The notes beneath the pieces were generated by a model, which did no database searches, was not told the DNA's origin, and saw only the letters and a list, made by a program, of their open reading frames with translations. This document shows positions 1 through 12,400 of a DNA stretch of 64,000 nucleotides, piece by piece. The position numbers and the translations under genes were made by a program. The stretch's first letter is position 1. Each line of letters begins with the position of its first letter. Source of the stretch: Dysidea avara (Eukaryota > Porifera > Demospongiae > Dictyoceratida > Dysideidae). Location of the stretch: positions 30,868,472 through 30,932,471 of the forward strand of contig NC_089276.1 in assembly GCF_963678975.1 (NCBI RefSeq), given 5' to 3'.

Positions 1-2
1 TG

Positions 3-686
3 CAAAGTAAAACTATAAAAGAGGTAACACATGCTAAGTATCTAGGTGTAACTATCGACAAAAACTTATCCTGGTCAGAGCACATTAAACAAATTACTAA
101 AAAGGCCAATAACACCAAATGCTTCTTGCAACGTAACTTGAGCAAGTGCCCTCTCCAAGTCAAAAGTAACTGCTACAAAGCCCTGATTAAACCTATCTTA
201 GAATATGCAGCCACAGTCTGGTCACCCCACACGCGAAGAGACATCGATGCCATAGAAAATGTCCAAAGACGAGCAGCACGGTTTGCATTTAACAACTACT
301 CTAGATATTCCAGCATCACTGAAATGTTATCTAACCTTAATTGGCCTACCTTAGCCAGATGCAGGAATGAACAGAAGGCTACAATGTTATTTAAAATTAT
401 ATCTCACCAAATCGATATTAATGCTGATGATTTCCTTTTTTCTAATCCTAACCTACATCACACCAGAGGCCATGATAAGAGATTTTTAACCCCAATGACT
501 AGAATTGACTGTTATAAATTTTCTTTTTTTCCCTCTGCAATCAATATTTGGAATTCCTTACCCCAACACGTGATTGATTTAACAGAGATTGACCAATTCA
601 AGCACATGCAGTCTAGCTGGACTAGTAACTGTTTAATAATTTATCAATGTGTATATATGGTCTTGTGTATAGTAAATATTGTATAA
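3..686 (+). CDS. LINE ORF2 C-terminus (post-RT region), partial
   Basis: The reading frame is open from base 3 to the stop at 684-686. It reads through AKYLGVTIDKNLSW, the usual segment just after the RT domain. It then contains KALIKPILEYAATVWSPH, NVQRRAARFAFNNY and INIWNSLPQHV, all hallmark C-terminal motifs of CR1/Jockey-group LINE ORF2. The catalytic RT motifs lie upstream, outside the window. No stop or frameshift is visible, so this copy may be fairly young. It aligns by eye, motif for motif, with the C-terminus of the ORF2 at 17235-20138 but is clearly diverged from it. Confidence 0.85.
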   Translation, partial: QSKTIKEVTHAKYLGVTIDKNLSWSEHIKQITKKANNTKCFLQRNLSKCPLQVKSNCYKALIKPILEYAATVWSPHTRRDIDAIENVQRRAARFAFNNYSRYSSITEMLSNLNWPTLARCRNEQKATMLFKIISHQIDINADDFLFSNPNLHHTRGHDKRFLTPMTRIDCYKFSFFPSAINIWNSLPQHVIDLTEIDQFKHMQSSWTSNCLIIYQCVYMVLCIVNIV

Positions 687-738
687 TTATATAAGTTTGT
701 TTTCCTTTTGTAATTGACAGTAGCAATTGTACCCTTTT

Positions 739-770
739 TTGTGCACCATACTCTTTTGAGGTCTGCACAA
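739..770 (+). other. LINE 3' stem-loop
   Basis: TTGTGCA (739-745) pairs with TGCACAA (764-770) around an 18-nt loop, just upstream of the (TAA)n tail. In stringent LINEs such as eel UnaL2 a 3' stem-loop is bound by the reverse transcriptase. A similar hairpin in the other LINE family here supports that role, which is inferred. Confidence 0.5.
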
Positions 771-774
771 CAAT

Positions 775-799
775 CAATAATAATAATAATAATAATAAT
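775..799 (+). repeat. (TAA)n LINE tail
   Basis: Eight or so ATA/TAA trinucleotides end the LINE copy. Identical tails end the LINEs at 20222-20244 and 23318-23356. Confidence 0.85.
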
Positions 800-1664
800 C
801 TAAGTGTCCTGTTAATTGTAAGTAGCGTGATTCTCATGTATCTTTTAATTGATACTGGTATTATAAAATAGTTTCCCAACTGAGCCATTTTTCCTCTGGT
901 CATGTCCTGGCCATTTTATTATTTGTTGCAGGGTTCTGAGGTTACTGGAACCTGGTTAGACAAGTGTTTTCAGGTAATTAAAATGGGTGTTTAACAATTA
1001 AACTATAAAGATTTTTTTCCTGTGAGAATACCTTTGGACTAGGGCTGAAACAGATGGCAAATTCCGGATAACCTGAAATAATTATACCGGGTTACATCAT
1101 CACTTGCTATTGTATACTATTTTGTCATGAACATGTTTGTTTTGCTATATATAGTGCTTTAGAAGAGAAACAAACATAACATTCATATATTTTACATTGA
1201 AACCATGTATTAACTAGAAACTATCCTCTTCAAATTACTATCAGATAGTAAATTGTTATCTGATAATATGGATATGTGTTTCAGCCTATCCACGGTCATT
1301 GTAACTGTTTTAAACTTCAAAATTTAAGTGCTTAAAGTTGCTCTGGCCTGCTCTCAATATTGTATCAAGCACATACAGCCTATATGTCTGAACAGATGTT
1401 GACAACTTTGAAGATAGTAAATTGTGAATGTTAACTTGCTACCAGATTTAATTTCAGACTACACAATTTCAAAAATTCCTTGTGGGAGCATGCATATGCA
1501 GCAGGTAGTTTGGAAGCCATTTTGTGGAGCCATATTATTATAATAGTGATTGTATTTTCTAACCTTATGAGGAAGGTCAGGTTAAATATCATACTGTATT
1601 ACACTCTTCCTTGAGAGTTGATGTCGCTTACCACTGCACCAAGTGATTTTAGTATCTAAGGCTA
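800..1664. other. Intergenic, one weak exon candidate
   Basis: No gene is recognised. A 42-nt open segment at 932-973 sits between a good acceptor (TTATTTGTTGCAG) and a donor (CAG then GTAATT). It would encode GSEVTGTWLDKCFQ in phase 0, but no partner exon could be joined to it, so it is only a low-confidence candidate. Confidence 0.3.
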
Positions 1665-1669
1665 TTTTG

Positions 1670-1920
1670 TACTACTATGTTTATTAACCTAGTCAACATT
1701 GCCAAAAGGGCTGCAAATAACCAGTTCAAATACTTTTGACTAAATTTTAGTTGAAATGCTTCTGTAATTGAATTCTGCATGGTGAACTTTGAGACATTGT
1801 AAAAGCTAAAATAGCTACAGCTTCTGGGGGGACACGTGTGCCCCCCAGACCCCCTGCTGCCAGAGATTCTATTCTCTGGTCATCCCCAGCCCTCCACATC
1901 AACTACTTCCTCCGCCACTG
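1670..1920 (-). repeat. Interspersed repeat with CAGTGGCGGA end
   Basis: The end at 1911-1920 reads TCCGCCACTG. The interior matches, on the opposite strand, the copy at 8651-8885: both share the 'TTTTGGCAATGTTGACTA' block and the 'TTCAAAGTTCACCA' block. A partial copy lies at 14293-14366. The CAGTGG terminus resembles hAT-type ends, but I could not define a target-site duplication. Confidence 0.55.
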
Positions 1921-2144
1921 CTCTGTAATGATGTGCAATAGAGCTGAAATACTGTATCTATGTACTTGTGATTATCACAATACAGTGTGTATTTGTACAA
2001 AAATTAACCATGGGTAAACAGATTAAATGTGTGTTGTGCCATCTTTTCTCTAATACACACAAGGAAACAGAAAATCACCCATTGCATTTACACAAAACTG
2101 AACCTTCAAAATTATTCTGATTGTATAACCAAAATATCAGAGTA

Positions 2145-2312
2145 CAGTGAAACCTGTGTATTAAGGACACCTTGGACTGACCAAAAGTGTCCTGATTATA
2201 TCAAGGTGTCCTGATTTTCCAGGTCAGTAAGGGATACTTTGGGACCATTGCCAAGTGTCCAGATTATGCAGGTGTCCTCATTTTCAAGTGTCCTGATTAA
2301 CAGGTTCCACTG
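2145..2312. mobile_element. pogo/Tigger-like MITE with TA duplication
   Basis: The ends are CAGTGAAACCTGT on the left and ACAGGTTCCACTG on the right, flanked by TA on both sides (2143-2144, 2313-2314). Inside, 'GTGTCCTGATTA'-type repeats form an imperfect palindrome. TA duplication and CAGTGNAACC ends are typical of pogo/Tigger-group elements. It is 168 bp and has no coding capacity. Related copies lie at 14918, 38676 and 60646. Confidence 0.7.
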
Positions 2313-2319
2313 TACTTCA

Positions 2320-4090
2320 AATTGCTATTGCTAGAGTGTAGTACACTTGATCCAGATAGGATTTTATAACATGTATCGCACATCACTAGAGTCTCGACAT
2401 TTGGTTAGTGTTCCAGCACAAAACTGTCCACAGTTAGAAAATGTGTATATGTTACCATGGTTATTTGTTGTTGTATAGCATGATGATGATAATCTGTCAT
2501 CCTCTACAAAGTTACATACTACACCATAAAACTACCAGTAGTATAGATTCAAGTGTGTCTTCTGTAGTACTGATCCTGTTGTATATGTTACACTGTCAGT
2601 TGCTGAAATTGTGTTGAATATCCCCTACAGGTGTATGTAACTTAGTGTATGCATTGTTTTTACCAGCTAGGGATCTTTAATGACAGTTTAATGTGTTCAC
2701 TGTTCTACATATGTGCTTAGTTTTCAATAATAATTCTGTACAACAGGAGATCACATGAATCTGTAAGTTTTTAACTCATCAAACCTTGGTAAGCACATCT
2801 TATGATTTTCATCAACATGCATGTAATATAACGTTAAAACTGTGGATTATGGATCGATGAACTTTTTCTTCTGTGGAATTTCTTACACAGTGTCTGCTTT
2901 TGTATCATAAGCAGTGTAATATAACAAGCTAAACATTTAGTGTGGTATATATACAGCCAAGCGTCAATAGGTATTCTGTGGTGCTTAGGGGATTTTAATC
3001 AGACAAAACCTCACACCACTGTAATAATATGTGGCATTAGTAGCGTGTGTTCACCACAACCCTGTAGGCCTGTTAAATCATGTTGACAGGAAAGCTGTCC
3101 ATCCTAATGGTAATCATGTGGTACTTTTTCTAGGAATTCCCCTTGTATTTAGTACTATATGTAAACAATCCCCAGGTCCTTATCCTATTGATGTGAGTAG
3201 CAGAAGCTGTACTAGTTAATCAGTGATGTTATCGCATCAAAGCTATGTAATGCATATGGTGACACACTGTGCAATTCATACACTTTACCAAAACACTGGT
3301 ATTCCAAGGGCAGGAATTGCTGTAACAAAACGTATCCTTTAGTGTGTTATTTGTGTTATCAAATATACTTGGTATGTTTCTTTTTTTTTCCCGTACACAT
3401 TCATGTTAAACTTTCATAAAAATGTGTGCGCTTGTGATTTGAAAGCTTGCACAAATAACACTTTTAAATTTTCAATTTGTAAAAGTGGCAGAAGGTAGAT
3501 ATTGCAAATCAATAATAGCTTCACTGTTATATTTTGCTTCTGGCTGACTGGTGCCATTGGTCTGTACAAATAATACATGCATCATGGACTTACTTTTTCT
3601 AGTTTTTGTTTAATTGTATAATGTTTATACTATGATGCAGTAGCTGGATGTACAAACATATTGTGTTAGCTACTACAAAGAGACCAATAAGTAACAACAA
3701 TACAAACAAACCTGTGTAGTCAGGTCAATACAAATTGTCAACTTCTGTGGCGATCTTAAGCCAACCAAATCCTGATAAGTGTTTTTTTAACACCATACAA
3801 GATCACATTCACCATACCAACACTCCTACATCTGATACCCCAAATGTTCTGGAGCCAGTGAGTCTACATTATAAACACACCAACACTTAGGTGTACTGCT
3901 ATTCAAAGTTCCCTGTCAATGGAACAATCATGACAACTATAAACACAGTGAACTAACTTCTTAACTTTCTTAAACATGACCTACTATATATCTAATTGTT
4001 TTTGTTGATGTCAACACTTTTACTACCTTGATTCAACCTATGTTGATATTGTCTGGTGGCATCCAGCAACAACTCCTTAAATGTCCTTTA
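2320..4090. other. Non-coding, nothing recognised
   Basis: This AT-rich stretch has no persuasive ORF, splice pair, RNA gene or repeat that I can match elsewhere in the window. A possible exon-like interval with an acceptor at 2610 and a donor near 2640 could not be connected to anything. Confidence 0.4.
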
Positions 4091-4095
4091 CTCTA

Positions 4096-4220
4096 CTGTA
4101 AAAAAAATTTAGAAGTATATGAATTTCATATTAAAGGGATGAGTCCTGTGGCAACTTGAGTTTGAGAGTCATGAAGAGTCATATTCCTTCAGTATGAAAT
4201 TCATTATTTCAAATTTACAG
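4096..4220. mobile_element. Small TIR element ending in CTGTAAA
   Basis: The arms pair ATATGAATTTCATA near the left end with AGTATGAAATTCAT near the right. The outer ends are CTGTAAAA on the left and AAATTTACAG on the right, with TA just before the left end. The same end sequence (CACTGTAAATT) bounds the large nested element at 15857-23502, and the 'GAGTC..CCTGTGG' core recurs in the small palindrome at 15879-15950. Confidence 0.6.
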
Positions 4221-4539
4221 TGTGATGCATCAGATAATCTTCTGATGCCAGATGTGTACCTTCTATAAGGGAATTGTCATATGCTGAGTGAGCACTTATC
4301 GCTTCTCAAATTAGCTACCATTTCTGTACTAACTACAGGAGGAAGAGAGGTGATAGCAATGATTGTAGTGTACCAAATGTTACTTAATGTTGATGCATCA
4401 TTTTCTTCTCTCCAACTGCCTATACACATCTACTAGAGGTCACAATTTCAAATTAACTAAAGAACATTTTCACAAAAACCAATTGAAAAATGTAAGGTCT
4501 TAGCTACACATTTTCAACCACTACTGGAACAATTTAGCT

Positions 4540-5390
4540 AGCTAGCACGTATGGCAACTAAGGAACATGCCCTGGAGATTAGGAACAGTCTCTCCACACA
4601 ATGCAACTTCAAAGAACTGTTGATTTGAATAGCGAACCTGGAGCCTCTTCATGGTTGTTAGCCCTGCCACTACAAGATCAAGGTTTCCATTTAACTAATT
4701 AAACAGGAGTTCTGGGATGTACTCCACCTACATTATGGTTGGAATTTACTGAATACTCCTAGTCACTGTGTTTGTGATGCCAATTTTTCTACTGATCATG
4801 CTGACTTAACATTCAGACGTCATAATGATTTGCATGACATCACAGCTGAGTTACTGTCCAAGGTTTGTAATGATGTTGCCATCGAGCCACCTCTTCAATC
4901 TCTCAGTGGAGAAGTTATTACTCCTCAGTCTGCCAACCGACAAGATGATGCCAGAGATGATATTCACGCTCGTGAATTTGGGGATGGCAGCAAAGTGCCT
5001 TTTTGACATAAGGGTGTTTCATCCAAATCATATTCACATAGCTATCACAATGCTTCTATTCCATCTGTATATATATATATATATAGACGTCATGAGCAAC
5101 AGAGGAAGAGACCGTGTCCGTGAGGTAGAGTTGGCATCTTTTACTCCTTTGGTTTCAGTTTTCAACAACCGGGGGTATGGGCAAGGAAGCGGTCACTTTT
5201 TATTACCATTTAGCTGAATTGCTTTCCAAATGTAACACCATGACCTACAGCAGCACTTTTACATGGCTTCGTTGCTTGTTGTCTTTCTCTTTTAAGATCT
5301 GCATCCGGGGAAGCCGTTCCACCTCTTACAGACCATCTTATACTTCCCCGGAACTGGGCCTTGTAAGTGGTCCTAGGGACTTTTAATTGT
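4540..5390 (+). pseudogene. Decayed retroelement-type protein pseudogene
   Basis: Across frameshifts and stops I can read in order: ASSWLLALPLQDQGFHL, HNDLHDITAELLSKVCN, QSLSGEVITPQSANRQD, FDIRVFHPN, RRHEQQRK, VREVELASFTPLV, GMGKEAVTFY and CIRGSRS. This matches, from memory, a protein family very common in sponge and coral genomes and usually found with retroelements. It has no agreed name that I know. A second decayed copy, sharing F-D-V-x-V-F-x-P-N and SFTPLVFST, lies at 62085-62350. The frame shifts at least three times and a TA microsatellite interrupts it near 5069-5085, so it is not functional. Confidence 0.65.
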
Positions 5391-5399
5391 CCCCATTAT

Positions 5400-6121
5400 T
5401 GTTGTATCAGTTGTGTCCAGCACACGGGCCTTTTGTGCTGGGTGGTAGGCGAAAAAAATTAGCTAGCTAGCTACCAGATTATATTGTAAATGCTGTTTCA
5501 TTATCAAGCTTTTAGATGAACATTGGATTGATTATCATTATTTTTATAATGATTAACTTGTATATATTCATGTGAACAGGATTCACAGGTTGTGCCTTTT
5601 TCCTGTCGGATTATTAATTAATTCTAAATATTGTTCGATATAGTCTGATAGCTAACCTGTTTACAGAATGACTACTTTGATGCTAATTGAATTGGTCCAT
5701 TCTGCAGCAACACCCCCATAACAATAGGCTGATCGTGCTTTATAAATTATTGAATTAAAGAGTCCCTGGCTTGCGATTGTCCGCCAATTGTCCAAAAATC
5801 TAGTAAGTTGCAACTGCCATCATGTAATGAATTGTCACGGCTGCAACGCATTTATAATACATTGGTTCATTTAGCTCGAGATTTAGCTACACAGATCTGG
5901 GTAGCTCTTTACAAAGCTAAACAGGTAGTTGTGGGTAAGATTCTTGTTTGCACGTGAGCTGCACGAGATATATTATTTCTATGGGAAATACCTCCTGTAT
6001 ACATTGAACTGCTTGACGTATTGTTATCGTCCGAATTTTGGACCAGTGTTTTACTGCGGCCAGCTAATCAAGTTAAATTTTTACTGATTAAAGTTGTTAG
6101 CTGTATATATCATCACTATAC
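5400..6121 (+). promoter_or_regulatory. Region upstream of coiled-coil gene
   Basis: This is non-coding sequence between the pseudogene and the first exon at 6122. The promoter and 5' UTR of the downstream gene should lie here, but I see no clear TATA box or initiator. An E-box-like CACGTG occurs near 5951. Confidence 0.3.
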
Positions 6122-6427
6122 ATGGCCGATCAAAGTGATCTTTCTTCATCTGCAGTCGTTTCGCCAGCGGATGAATCCTCTGATGCCCACCTTGTCAAGA
6201 GTACTGAGGAAAAACCCTCCATGACATCTAAACAAGGGGAACTTTTGAATGTTGTTGTAGGGAACCTTGGCATAGGAAAACAATCAACTGTAGAATATTT
6301 TCTGGGTGAAATTGAAGATATCAAAAATAGACTTGGAAACTTAGAACAGAAGGCAACAGGTGCAAACAAAGTAGAAGTGGGAGAAACAAAAGAAAAGGTT
6401 CAGGGTTTGTGCAAGAAATTAACTGAG
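6122..6427 (+). CDS. Coiled-coil gene, exon 1
   Basis: This exon encodes 102 residues from the ATG to GAG, followed by the donor GTAGGT. It ends in phase 0. It is Ser/Asp-rich at the start and turns into a heptad-like Leu/Glu/Lys region (EIEDIKNRLGNLEQKATG). If unspliced the frame would stop at 6454, so a spliced end is preferred because the next exon continues in phase. Confidence 0.7.
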
Positions 6428-9400
6428 GTAGGTAGCATGCAAAGTTTGTATTGAGGTGTGTATAGTAGTTCTTCTGCCAGAGTAAATAGCTTACAATTGA
6501 TATGCAGTGTATAGCTAGTTAGAACTGCATGAGTAGCAAGAATGTTATGCATGCAACTTGGCCTATATATTTTATGAATTCTAGACCCAATTACATCTTG
6601 AGACAAAGACAAGGAGATAGCTCATTATAGTAATTTTATATGAGTGTAGATGAACCTGGCAGTGAGAATAGGTGATAATTAGTCTGGAGGCACCCAACCC
6701 TTTGCATATGCAGAGAGGGTATGGTCACTAGCATTACATAGTTGTACATGTGATTAATACAGTTGTGTCAATAATGGTAGTACATCAGACAAGCATAATA
6801 CATAGCTGCATAGCTAAGACTCTTTCCATAACAAGCATTACCAGATTGCTATCCAAATAGGGATCTACAAGAAGGCTCCTGTATATCTATTGAGTCAGAA
6901 TCTTGTTACTGAAACTATTGAATTCCCCAGACCCAGTAGTGACTTGATTCCCAACAGCATGCAGTTTATATAGGCATGTACCAAAGGAACCACAACAGCT
7001 GGGATCCAGAGTGAATTTCCTTCACATTTAATGTAAACCTAAAATACATCAACTTCTGGCATAATTATAATAAAGAAGCTTGTAGAGAGTTGCTAAGTTT
7101 TTGCTCCAGCTGCACCGATTTGTTCGCTATAAAGTTTCTCAGAGTGTTTTGACACACATTTTTTTCACTCATGCATAAATAAGTATTTCAGATTAACAAG
7201 TACCATTACAAAGAGCATGCAACTCTTGGCAATTAGGATTATACCAAATGAAGCTTAATAGCTACACAATAAATTCCAACATTTGGGAAATACAGGAACA
7301 CAATCATTTGCATGCTAGTCAGTTCCTATATGGAACATTCTGATGATTCTAATGAGTTCATTATAAGTTCATTCTAGTACGTTCATGTCATAAGTTTACC
7401 ATGAAATATTTGGATTATATCGTATTTTCCACTAGATTCTTTTAGCCTGTTGTTGAGTGATTCTAGCAAGCCATAATGAACACTTATGGCATAAACTATT
7501 GCTTGTCAAAAGGATTTCACAGTTAGAGGTTAAATATACGGGAAGAATAAATCCTGCATGCATTTTTAGAATGTACTTTGCTTAGCTAGGCCTGACTGGT
7601 CATGTACAGTGAAAACTTTAACTGCCCAGAATTAATCTAGCTCTTCACAAAGATTTTATTTAAGAGATTCTGTATGTGTACAAAATTTCAGCAGCATATA
7701 TAGCCAGTCCAAGGGTGCGATGATTCGTTTTAGCAAAACTGTCCCAAAATCTACATAACTAGTTGAAAAATCAGCAGCATGCAGTAATTTAATCAGTGAA
7801 ACGTTTCAAGTATATTTACAGTGCATAGCTTTCGTCTTAATCATCTGTCATTGCAGCTGACCATTTTTGAGCCAAACTTCTTATAGCTATATACTGTATT
7901 CCAGCTACCAACATAAAGAATTGCTATTAGGAACATCCTATTTAGTAGCATAAGCACTGCTGTAGCTAATCATATCACATTTTCGCAAACTCTTTGCATT
8001 ATTATAGTAATTCAGCAATATTATGAAAATCACTAAAATTCAGTAATTAGCTACCAACAATGTGAATTAATTACCACATAATTATTATAGTAACATACTA
8101 CTAGAGTTAAATGCTATAATTCCTTTTTATGTGAAGGGGTGGGTACAGGTATGTTGTGCTCTGGTCACATGATCTTTTCATGATCCAAAGCATGCATCTA
8201 TGAAGCAACAAGGTTCTTGATCAGTTTGTAAGGACAGAAGAAGACTATATAGTGTGTAATTATGTAGGTTGAAGTAGCAGCATGCTTTGTATATCCATAG
8301 ATTTAGGATTAACACATGATCTTGTAATCATATTGATCCCAGGTTTGCCTCTACTGAAGCAGCATGTGGTTTACATCCATCAAGGGTGCAAGGAAAGCAT
8401 TACTTTACTTGACATTATTTTGCGTGGAGGGAATATTTTAGGCTAATTTCTTGGCACTGGATATTTGTGGCTGTATCTATGTAAGGTTTATAGCAGATCA
8501 GCATAATAATGTACAAAAAATTTGGACTTATGTAGATAATGCTGTAAGTAACCTAGCTGTACATTGGAATAGTCAATTTGTGGTATTGATTTTTATAGAG
8601 GTATAACTTACAAAAATCTTTATTTAGTATAAGCATGTCATTGGTACAGACAGTGGCGGAAGACGTAGCTGATCATGATGTGAGGGGGCTGACAAGTGTA
8701 TAGAATTTCTGGCTGTAGCCATTTTAGTTCAAAGTTCACCAAGATTAATTTATAGGCACATACACTGTACAATTTGAACTAGTCTTGTATTAGTCGAAAG
8801 TATTTAAAATAGCTGCAGGCTATCGCAGTTAGCAAAACACTTTTGGCAATGTTGACTACAGAGTTAATAAGCATACAGCATTTATAAATAAGCAGTATAA
8901 AACAACCTTTAGACACCTGAAACACTTGCTATAGTGGTAAGTTACCAAGTATCAAGTAAGAGGTCAGTGACTCAATTTCAGGTGATAAATTTTACTTTTT
9001 CGTCTTTTAGTAACACAGTTGTATAAAGTACTTTCATTTGACTGTTACATGAGCATCCTATTAGAGTATATCAGTTTTTCATGGATTTCAACCCCACTCC
9101 AAGAAGGATAATTTTGGCAAGATATCATTCCTAGGGAGGGGGGAGGCTAAGTCCCCTATCCCCCACCACCTATGGGTACAGATGGTTTAAAACTAATCTA
9201 AAAATTTCATTTTTGTAGTGCAAATTACAGCCACAAAAGTGCTTTAGCTTTTTGTATCTATGACTGGATTTGACAAAACTAGGCTTACACACACAGAGTT
9301 TAATCAACTGTACCTTGACCACTTAGTATGTTATTGGCCTAAATTTTTCACACAATTGTTCCATAGCGTTATAAAATAGAACGTCAAAATTGCAAACTGA

Positions 9401-12400
9401 TGGAAATCTCTTACATGGTCCTTCAAAATCATAAATCTGGATGTGTGTGGAAGCTTGGTTTTGTCAAATCCATGACCAACTTAGATGTGTGGTCATGTAA
9501 GCTTAGGATGAAGTACTATGAACCTGATTTTTAGAACCTAACTTGTTGAAGTGATATTGTATACAAATTTGTCATCATAATAGTTGCAGGAGCAAGAAGC
9601 AACCACCTGGACAGCACAAAATGCAGAAAGGTAAGATGCTTGATTGTGTACAATACGAATATTTTGTTATATTTCAGTTTTCAAAACTTGAACAAAAAAG
9701 TTATTGAATTGCAAAAGAAGATTGATGAAAAGAGTGCAGAAATTGAACAGATGCGCAAGAATTATGATAAGCAACTACAAGAGTATGCTACTGTAGCTTA
9801 ATTTCTGAGCACAAATAGCTGCAGTTAGATTGTATTACATGGGATAGTGAATGATAATTTCCTGGTTTGGAACTTTTGAATTTACCGAAGTTTCTACAGA
9901 TGCACCATCTACTAGAATTAGCAACATTAACTCCATGGTTTACAAAACCCTTAATAGCCAGTTAATGTTTAACGCTCATCTATATTACTTTGTTAGTCTC
10001 TGTACTTGACAGTCTTTGCCAGTCGCCTTACTTTCTGTTAAAAGAGGAGAGGGTGAAGTTGGTGGGTGTACAGCTGCATGGGAAACATATATAGTATAGT
10101 TAGAAATGCTTTGTCCAAAGTAATAATTCTGCTGCACTATTTATATGCTTGGGTATGAAGGAAAAATTGAGGTGAGCAAAGTTTCTCACCGAAAGTTTCC
10201 TAATGGTAAGTACCTTTCCACCCATGCAGTGCTGTAGCTATGCAGTCCATGTTGTGAGATAGAGGTGATGTCTACATATCCACTATGTGCATGCTGCTGT
10301 TATCATACTGGCAGTAAGATGTATCCTAAGTCACATTTTTGTTCACAGCACATGGAGTCAGGCTGAGCATTTTTTATGCATGTGTTATCCTTATTAATAC
10401 ACTAGCTCATTAGTTCATCATCCTGCATGATTACTTGAGTATAACATAACTTCCTAATGTGTCATCTTTTACCCATTCCAGCAACAAAATCATGTTTGGG
10501 AAGCTGGTAAAGCCTATTTTTTTATAAAACAACTGAAAAGCATGATATCATCTCCAACAGCTACCACAGAATTATGGTTTGAATGTTTAGGATATGCAGC
10601 CTTCAAAAGACCTCACGTAGAATTCAAAGTATTATAAGAGGCATACTAGCATTTATTATTTCAGATGAGCTGTTTTTTTAGATGTATGCATGGGCTTGAC
10701 AAGTGCATAGCAAATGCGTGTACACTGAAAACATGCAAGATACGTATGTAAACTTATGCATGTATCCAAATTGTCAGTAAAATTTCCTAACCTTGCAGAA
10801 AATGTGGTGAAATAGAGAAGTTGAATAAAGAGCTGAATGAGAGAAAGAATGAAGTTCAATGGATGGACGAGAAAATCAAAAAATCAGAACAAGCAGAGAT
10901 TAAGTAAGCAGCACAGTTATGTAGATGGTTGTCCTTTGTACTATTGTTGCATGAACTATCTTTTTCAGCATGCACTTACTACACACTGCTATATACCCTG
11001 TACCAATAAGCACTAATTAATATAAATCCTGTTTGTTCAGCTCCATGATGATCACTTTGATTTCTTTTCTGTAATTGTGTATGTACATAATCATGTATGT
11101 GTGTATGTGTTTTGTATGTTAACTATTATGTAATAGTTGTAGCATGGGTATGAGGGCTTTGCCTGATATGTATGCCCGACTGCCCAAGGGCATACATATC
11201 AGGCAAAGCCCAAATGCCCCATGTTACAGCTAATGTGTAACATTTATCAGGCTGATAGCCTGTACAGGGCGATCTATCACCCAAGCCAATATGAGTGTAG
11301 CCACTGGATGTATTATATGTGACCGGATTTGCAAAAAGGTACCTTTTCCACACACAAAATTTGGCCCATTTTTGAACTTTGAAGCATTATAACTTTTTTA
11401 TCATGACATATAATTGCCTGAAATGTTTCATGAGTGCAGCTACAGTATCTGGCTGTAGTTTGAAACCAACAGCAAGTTAATCAGTGCAAGGACTCAAGTG
11501 TTACATCATTTTGTTTGCTGGTATGTAAAATGTGTGGAAAAGGTACCTTTTTGCAAATCTGGTCACATATATGCATACCTAAAATTTTTGATTATGGGTC
11601 AGTAGCTAGTAATGTTCAGTTACGATGAATGGACATATCCTAGAGATATCATGGAGAATTTCGGTTACACAAGTTTAATGTTTTAATGAATGCTATTGAA
11701 TCGTTTATGGAATAATGAAGGAGTTTACTAAAGGCCTAGATAGGTAAGCTTGCTTGTAGAGTGGTTACTCTCTGCAGAGTGGTAGCTTCATGATGGGGGC
11801 ATGTCCATATTCAAAAACGTGCGGAAACGATCGGTGAATAAGCTACAGCACCTAGTTCTCACCTTATCCCAACATTTTTCAAGTCTTAGAATGGCAAGGA
11901 TAGCAAAATGCACTCCATCTGAGCTGTTTTCATGGCAAAATCCATGTCGTACATCCTAATATCATGAGTATTAATCGATCCCCACAATCGATTTCGGCAT
12001 CATTGTCTATATAATCACTGCCCAGTTTGTAGCCTGGGTGGCTCCTTTGATCTGAGATGTGAAGGTGTTACATAATTAATAGTTATACCATGGCCACAAG
12101 GGATTTTCCTGATATATGTGCCCAAGCCCGAGGGCCACAGGCGCAAGGGCGCTGGAATATATATCAGGCAAATCCCGAGTGGCCATGGTATAAGTAATAC
12201 ATACCACTCTGGTATGCTCACCTAATAGGTGAAGGAAGACAAACCTGCATTCATCACATTACTTTTATACAGAGGTTTGCAAACATTGATTGTGGGCATG
12301 AAAAAGAAATGATTGTGAGTTTCACTGGTTGTAGTGATACCATTTTAAACCAAATAACCGCTTTGTAGATGAATAAAGTAACCTAAGGTGCTAAAAGAAC

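Larger units (their letters stand above)
1..799 (+). mobile_element. Non-LTR retrotransposon (LINE) 3' end, truncated by window edge
   Basis: The segment holds the C-terminal part of a LINE reverse-transcriptase ORF, a short 3' UTR, a 3' stem-loop (arms at 739-745 and 764-770) and a (TAA)n tail at 775-799. The same order of stop codon, UTR, stem-loop and TAA tail is seen in the LINE at 16360-20244, but the sequences differ enough to be another family of the CR1/Jockey type. The 5' part lies outside the window. Confidence 0.85.
6428..9589 (+). other. Intron 1 of coiled-coil gene
   Basis: The intron is 3.16 kb and holds no other gene. It contains the repeat copy at 8651-8885 and the small TIR element at 9260-9478. 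The rest is AT-rich sequence with nothing I can identify. Confidence 0.5.
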
